From positions 1 to 7,768 of the forward strand of contig DEQI01000278.1 of the NCBI GenBank assembly GCA_002360295.1: 7,768 nucleotides of DNA, written 5' to 3'. A program made the translations under genes and the position numbers. Positions within the stretch are counted from its first letter, which is position 1; the number at the start of each line of letters is the position of its first letter. The DNA is from Planococcaceae bacterium UBA3370. Its GTDB lineage: Bacteria > Bacillota > Bacilli > Bacillales_A > Planococcaceae. Below the pieces are notes generated by a model that had not been told where the DNA came from, did not search any database, and was given only the letters and a program-made list of their open reading frames with translations. This document shows, in pieces, positions 5,575 through 7,768 of this stretch.

Positions 5575-6204
5575 TTATAGTTTTGAAATAATTAATACTC
5601 CTCCACAATGGGAGATCGGGTGAAACGCAACTTGACATATGCCGTTTAGCAATCGACTAAATTGTTCATACACAAAATAAACTTCATCATCATCCCAATA
5701 TTGGATGCTTTCTTGTCTACATTGTTCAAGCTGCTCGTAAGTTTCAAAAGCAACGTCCCCAATGTAGATATTCCCTGACTGCGTAAGGTATGGCATACAT
5801 TCTCCGATATACTGAACTTTTTGTTCATCTGTAAAATGATGCAATGCATAGGTGCTAATAATAGCATCATATTTGGTATTGAAACGTTCAATTGGCATAC
5901 CGTTCGATAAATCCCATTCAAAAAGATTGGCATTCGGCATTTTTTCTTTTGCAATGTCAATCATTTTAGATGAAAAATCAAATCCATGTATTTTATGACC
6001 TTTTTCATATAACTTCGCCGTCAGTACACCTGTTCCGAATCCGATATCTAACACAGTCCCACTACTTTTTTGCATTACTTCATTAAAAATCGTATTTAAT
6101 ATTTCTTTATACCCTGCGAACGGATATTGATTGCTTTCCTCACTCAATTTCACTGTTTTATCATAACCATCCGCCCACAAATCAAATCCTTGCTTACTTA
6201 ACAT
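5575..6204 (-). CDS. Class I SAM-dependent methyltransferase
   Basis: A 209-residue cytoplasmic methyltransferase. Motif I, which binds S-adenosylmethionine, is VLDIGFGTG at residues 51-59. The acidic end of the second strand is Asp77 in HGFDFSSKMIDIAKEK. The post-motif strand YDAIISTYALHHFTDEQKV (residues 112-130) is the usual 'ALHH' motif of UbiE/YrrT-type small-molecule enzymes. The N-terminal FDLWADGYDKTV is also typical of that group. There is no RNA-binding domain, so an rRNA methylase of the Erm type is unlikely. AGGAGG (6211-6216) lies 6 bases before the ATG. Upstream are a 19-codon leader ORF and a strong hairpin, suggesting control of translation. The substrate is unknown. Confidence 0.87.
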   Translation of the reverse strand: MLSKQGFDLWADGYDKTVKLSEESNQYPFAGYKEILNTIFNEVMQKSSGTVLDIGFGTGVLTAKLYEKGHKIHGFDFSSKMIDIAKEKMPNANLFEWDLSNGMPIERFNTKYDAIISTYALHHFTDEQKVQYIGECMPYLTQSGNIYIGDVAFETYEQLEQCRQESIQYWDDDEVYFVYEQFSRLLNGICQVAFHPISHCGGVLIISKL

Positions 6205-6226
6205 ACTTGTCCTCCTCAGATCGATA

Positions 6227-6257
6227 GGCGAACAATATTCGTTATATTTAGTTCGCC
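6227..6257 (-). promoter_or_regulatory. Leader hairpin between leader ORF and methyltransferase
   Basis: On the minus strand GGCGAAC (6251-6257) pairs with GTTCGCC (6227-6233); inside, AATAT pairs with ATATT around an AACGA loop, with only TA unpaired on one side. No T-run follows, so it is not a terminator. Its 5' arm contains the last two sense codons of the leader ORF, and the TAA stop (6248-6250) lies just inside the stem. An upstream stretch in the leader ORF (6268-6277, GGACGAACAA) can pair with the same 3' arm plus two bases, with one bulged A. The two pairings exclude each other. Confidence 0.6.
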
Positions 6258-6307
6258 ATATCCTCGTTTGTTCGTCCTTTTAGTGAATGCACATTAATTT
6301 TTACCAT
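6248..6307 (-). CDS. 19-residue leader peptide ORF upstream of the methyltransferase
   Basis: Encodes MVKINVHSLKGRTNEDMAN. The ribosome site AAAGGTGGG (6314-6322) is very strong and lies 6 bases before the ATG, better than chance would suggest for so short a frame. The stop lies 43 bases before the methyltransferase ATG and inside the leader hairpin. It may be a regulatory leader peptide or a small protein in its own right. I see no run of a single amino acid that would point to amino-acid attenuation. Confidence 0.5.
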   Translation of the reverse strand: MVKINVHSLKGRTNEDMAN

Positions 6308-6336
6308 AAAAATCCCACCTTTCAATTATTAGTAGA

Positions 6337-6342
6337 ATTATA
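6337..6342 (-). promoter_or_regulatory. Candidate -10 of the leader-methyltransferase unit
   Basis: A perfect TATAAT on the minus strand lies about 30 bases before the leader ORF ATG. The hexamer 17 bases further upstream is TTTTTA, a poor -35 (3 of 6), so the promoter may be weak or activator-dependent. Confidence 0.4.
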
Positions 6343-6401
6343 ACGTATAGTCAGTGAATTAAAAAGAATATATTTCCATTTTACGGAATGTTTCAGAATC
6401 A

Positions 6402-7121
6402 CTATTTAGCAACTCTTTTCCATACAATGATGGGTAGTAACAATAAAAACCAACACACAATCACAAGACCACTAAATCCCACAATATATAGATGTTGCTG
6501 TAAATATTGCTCTAATAGGATAAGCGGTGTTCCTGCTGGTGCCTTCCTTGTAAACATAAAATTCGTACCCCAAACTTCGTTCAACGCATAAATTGGTGGA
6601 ACTGCGACAACTAAAAAAACGATTGGCTGCCATATTTTTTTAATAGACAGCAGTAGTTCCTTTGTAAGCAACATTACTACTGGATAAGCAAATAATAAAC
6701 TATGAAATAGAAAGCTATGAAAATGCAAATAGTCAAAGGCTGAAACATGTGTCCATTCAGGTGTTATTAATGCCATAAAGGCACCTGGCATTGTTAAACA
6801 GTAAAGTAGCATATCGATTTGGTGACCTTTCACTAAAGCATGCGCAAGTATAATAAAAATACCTAATCCGCAGAGGTGTAATGGCCATGAACCATACCAA
6901 AATGAGTCCTGAACTAGTAACACTATATTTTTAATTACTTCTAATAGCAAAATCGAACATGCCCAAACAATGCGAATTTTTCTACGATGCACTTCATTTT
7001 TTGTACTATAGAACTTATATAAAATGAAAATGATAAACAAGGTAATTAATAACCAGCTAACATGATACCAATCAAATAACTGAAAACCGTTTTCTAATGA
7101 TTGAAATGCATTTTTTATCAT
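6402..7121 (-). CDS. TIGR02206 family integral membrane protein (YwaF-like)
   Basis: A 239-residue multi-spanning membrane protein with about seven hydrophobic segments, including WLLITLFIIFILYKF, IVWACSILLLEVIKNIVLLV, FLFHSLLFAYPVVMLLT and LVIVCWFLLLLPIIV. Hallmarks of the TIGR02206 group are visible: WPLHLCGLGIF, CLTMPGAFMALITPEW, the His-rich HFHSFLFHS, and GTNFMFTRKAPAGTPL near the end. B. subtilis YwaF belongs to this group; its function is not established. The longest frame starts at TTG (7125-7127), but that codon touches the ribosome site GAGGG; the ATG at 7119-7121 has the right 6-base spacing and I take it as the start. It stands alone between the leader-methyltransferase unit and the fosB remnant. 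Confidence 0.83.
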   Translation of the reverse strand: MIKNAFQSLENGFQLFDWYHVSWLLITLFIIFILYKFYSTKNEVHRRKIRIVWACSILLLEVIKNIVLLVQDSFWYGSWPLHLCGLGIFIILAHALVKGHQIDMLLYCLTMPGAFMALITPEWTHVSAFDYLHFHSFLFHSLLFAYPVVMLLTKELLLSIKKIWQPIVFLVVAVPPIYALNEVWGTNFMFTRKAPAGTPLILLEQYLQQHLYIVGFSGLVIVCWFLLLLPIIVWKRVAK

Positions 7122-7186
7122 AGCCAACCCTCGTTTCCATTGATCATTTAGCTAATCTAATTATCTTTAAGAAATCGATTATTACT

Positions 7187-7555
7187 TTATAGATATTTAT
7201 TCATAAAACTCCATATGTTTTTTCCCTGCTTATAATATGCCAACCGATCTTTTAAAGTACCCGTATGGAATTCAAATTTATGCCCACACAAGCCCGTAAA
7301 ATAAATTGATTTTTTATCTTTCTCATTTCTTGTTCGACCGGATAGTATATTAACTTTTAAGCTTTCTAATTTTTGATACATTTTGTCAAAATCGGATTCA
7401 TCAATTGAAAATGCAATATAAGTATAGAATTTGTCTATTTCTTTACGAGGAATATCTGTTTCTACATTTAGCGTTAACGACATACACACCATTCACTTTT
7501 AAATCTAGGTTCTTCCTAGCAATCGGTCATTTTTTCTATTATGCTATGGATGACA
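7187..7555 (-). pseudogene. fosB: Decayed fosB (fosfomycin bacillithiol transferase)
   Basis: The intact 3' part (ATG at 7492 down to 7187) encodes 101 residues that follow FosB from about residue 42 to the end: TDIPRKEIDKFYTYIAFSID, then KVNILSGRTRNEKDKKSIYF, then GHKFEFHTGTLKDRLAYYK. FosB is a Mn-dependent vicinal-oxygen-chelate enzyme of about 140 residues that adds bacillithiol to fosfomycin. Its metal ligands are His7, His66 and Glu115. Here Glu74 equals Glu115, but the residue equal to His66 is Tyr25 (YTYIAF), and the N-terminus with His7 is gone. Upstream DNA still shows fragments: RLLGRT in the same frame, then stops, and FKVNG in a shifted frame, with a possible SIxxYEK trace near 7543-7555. 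There is no good ribosome site before the ATG. Almost certainly non-functional for fosfomycin resistance. Confidence 0.82.
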
Positions 7556-7614
7556 GGTGAGTAATCTCTGTTTTTGTGTTTCATCATATTTACATAATAC
7601 AAGGCGGAATAATT

Positions 7615-7768
7615 ATGTTTTTCTACGAAATAAACTGTATGTACTGTAAAAAAAGCTTTAACTTACAAGAAGGCACAAGGAAATATCAGCAATATAAACA
7701 AAATCGTTCAGGTAAATTCTCATGCGATGATTGTGACCGTCGTATTGAAGCAGATTCAAGAAAATACT
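7615..7768 (+). CDS. CxxC zinc-ribbon protein, DUF2197-like, cut by window end
   Basis: The first 51 codons of a plus-strand gene that continues beyond the window. The ATG at 7615 follows AAGGCGG (7601-7607) by 7 bases. Cys8-x-x-Cys11 and Cys37-x-x-Cys40 form two knuckles, with a basic, Gln-rich stretch between (EGTRKYQQYKQNRSGKFS) and DRRIEADSRKY after. The order CxxC, basic loop, CxxC-x-RI is that of small DUF2197 (YlaI-like) proteins of Bacillaceae, which are presumed to bind zinc. Function is unknown. No promoter is clear; CATAAT at 7593-7598 is a possible -10 but would leave almost no leader. Confidence 0.65.
   Translation, partial: MFFYEINCMYCKKSFNLQEGTRKYQQYKQNRSGKFSCDDCDRRIEADSRKY

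Noticed and set aside
5646..5960. 104-codon minus-strand frame inside the methyltransferase gene
   Set aside because: Out-of-frame shadow of a gene with clear SAM-binding motifs.
6225..6260. CGAAC inverted repeat resembling PurR boxes
   Set aside because: The flanking bases miss the AWWWCCGAACWWT pattern at several positions on both sides and the same bases are better explained as an RNA hairpin; no purine gene is present.
5575..6322. Erm-type rRNA methylase with resistance leader
   Set aside because: The enzyme has the ALHH motif of UbiE-like small-molecule methyltransferases and lacks Erm features, so only the leader logic is comparable.
7505..7519. CTAGG-TTCTT-CCTAG inverted repeat
   Set aside because: It falls inside the degraded fosB coding remnant (LLGRT region) and is most simply a by-product of that sequence and its decay.
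1..7768. Defence island, toxin-antitoxin, CRISPR or mobile element
   Set aside because: I found no spaced direct repeats, no transposase or integrase, no toxin-antitoxin pair and no nuclease or helicase domains on either strand.

Overview
The window looks like chromosomal DNA from a low-GC, spore-forming Bacillaceae relative. Lysinibacillus or a close neighbour is my best guess, but the genus is inferred only. The AT-rich composition, strong AGGAGG-type ribosome binding sites, short intrinsic terminators, a GerMN-type lipoprotein, a DUF2268 protein, a TIGR02206 membrane protein and a bacillithiol-linked FosB remnant all point that way. Most genes lie on the minus strand as short, independent units. 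It is an accessory-type neighbourhood with signs of gene decay. I see no tRNA, rRNA, CRISPR array, transposase, integrase or phage module.

Layout. Positions 1-252 hold no gene I can defend. From 253 to 1665 (minus) there is a GerMN-like lipoprotein and a DUF2268 putative zinc protease, separated by a long near-perfect hairpin that spans the protease stop codon. From 1772 to 2443 (plus) there are two small genes: an 88-residue Gly/Tyr-rich membrane-anchored protein, and a 43-residue protein preceded by a 16-bp perfect palindrome and closed by a terminator. A second, bidirectional terminator at 2459-2499 separates these from a minus-strand marR-MFS operon (2502-4120). That operon has a clear sigma-A promoter whose -10 element is overlapped by a dyad operator, the classic picture of an autorepressed efflux operon.

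The second half is more eroded. A short secreted protein (4506-4766) has its own terminator and a sigma-B-like promoter candidate. A Nudix hydrolase (4892-5353) starts inside the stop codon of a headless remnant of a probable DinB-superfamily gene (5353-5544), which suggests a former two-gene operon. A SAM-dependent methyltransferase (5575-6204) is preceded by a 19-codon leader ORF and a strong hairpin whose 3' arm can pair with two alternative 5' arms. This is the most interesting arrangement in the window and resembles translational attenuation. A TIGR02206 (YwaF-like) membrane protein follows, then a decayed fosB, and finally the start of a plus-strand CxxC zinc-ribbon protein cut by the window end.

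The clearest working unit is the MarR repressor and its MFS exporter. I found no obvious multi-gene novel system. The methyltransferase leader, the paired palindromic sites before the 43-residue gene, and the two gene remnants are the points most worth following up. Several protein starts were moved to internal ATGs because the ribosome binding site overlaps the upstream GTG or TTG.
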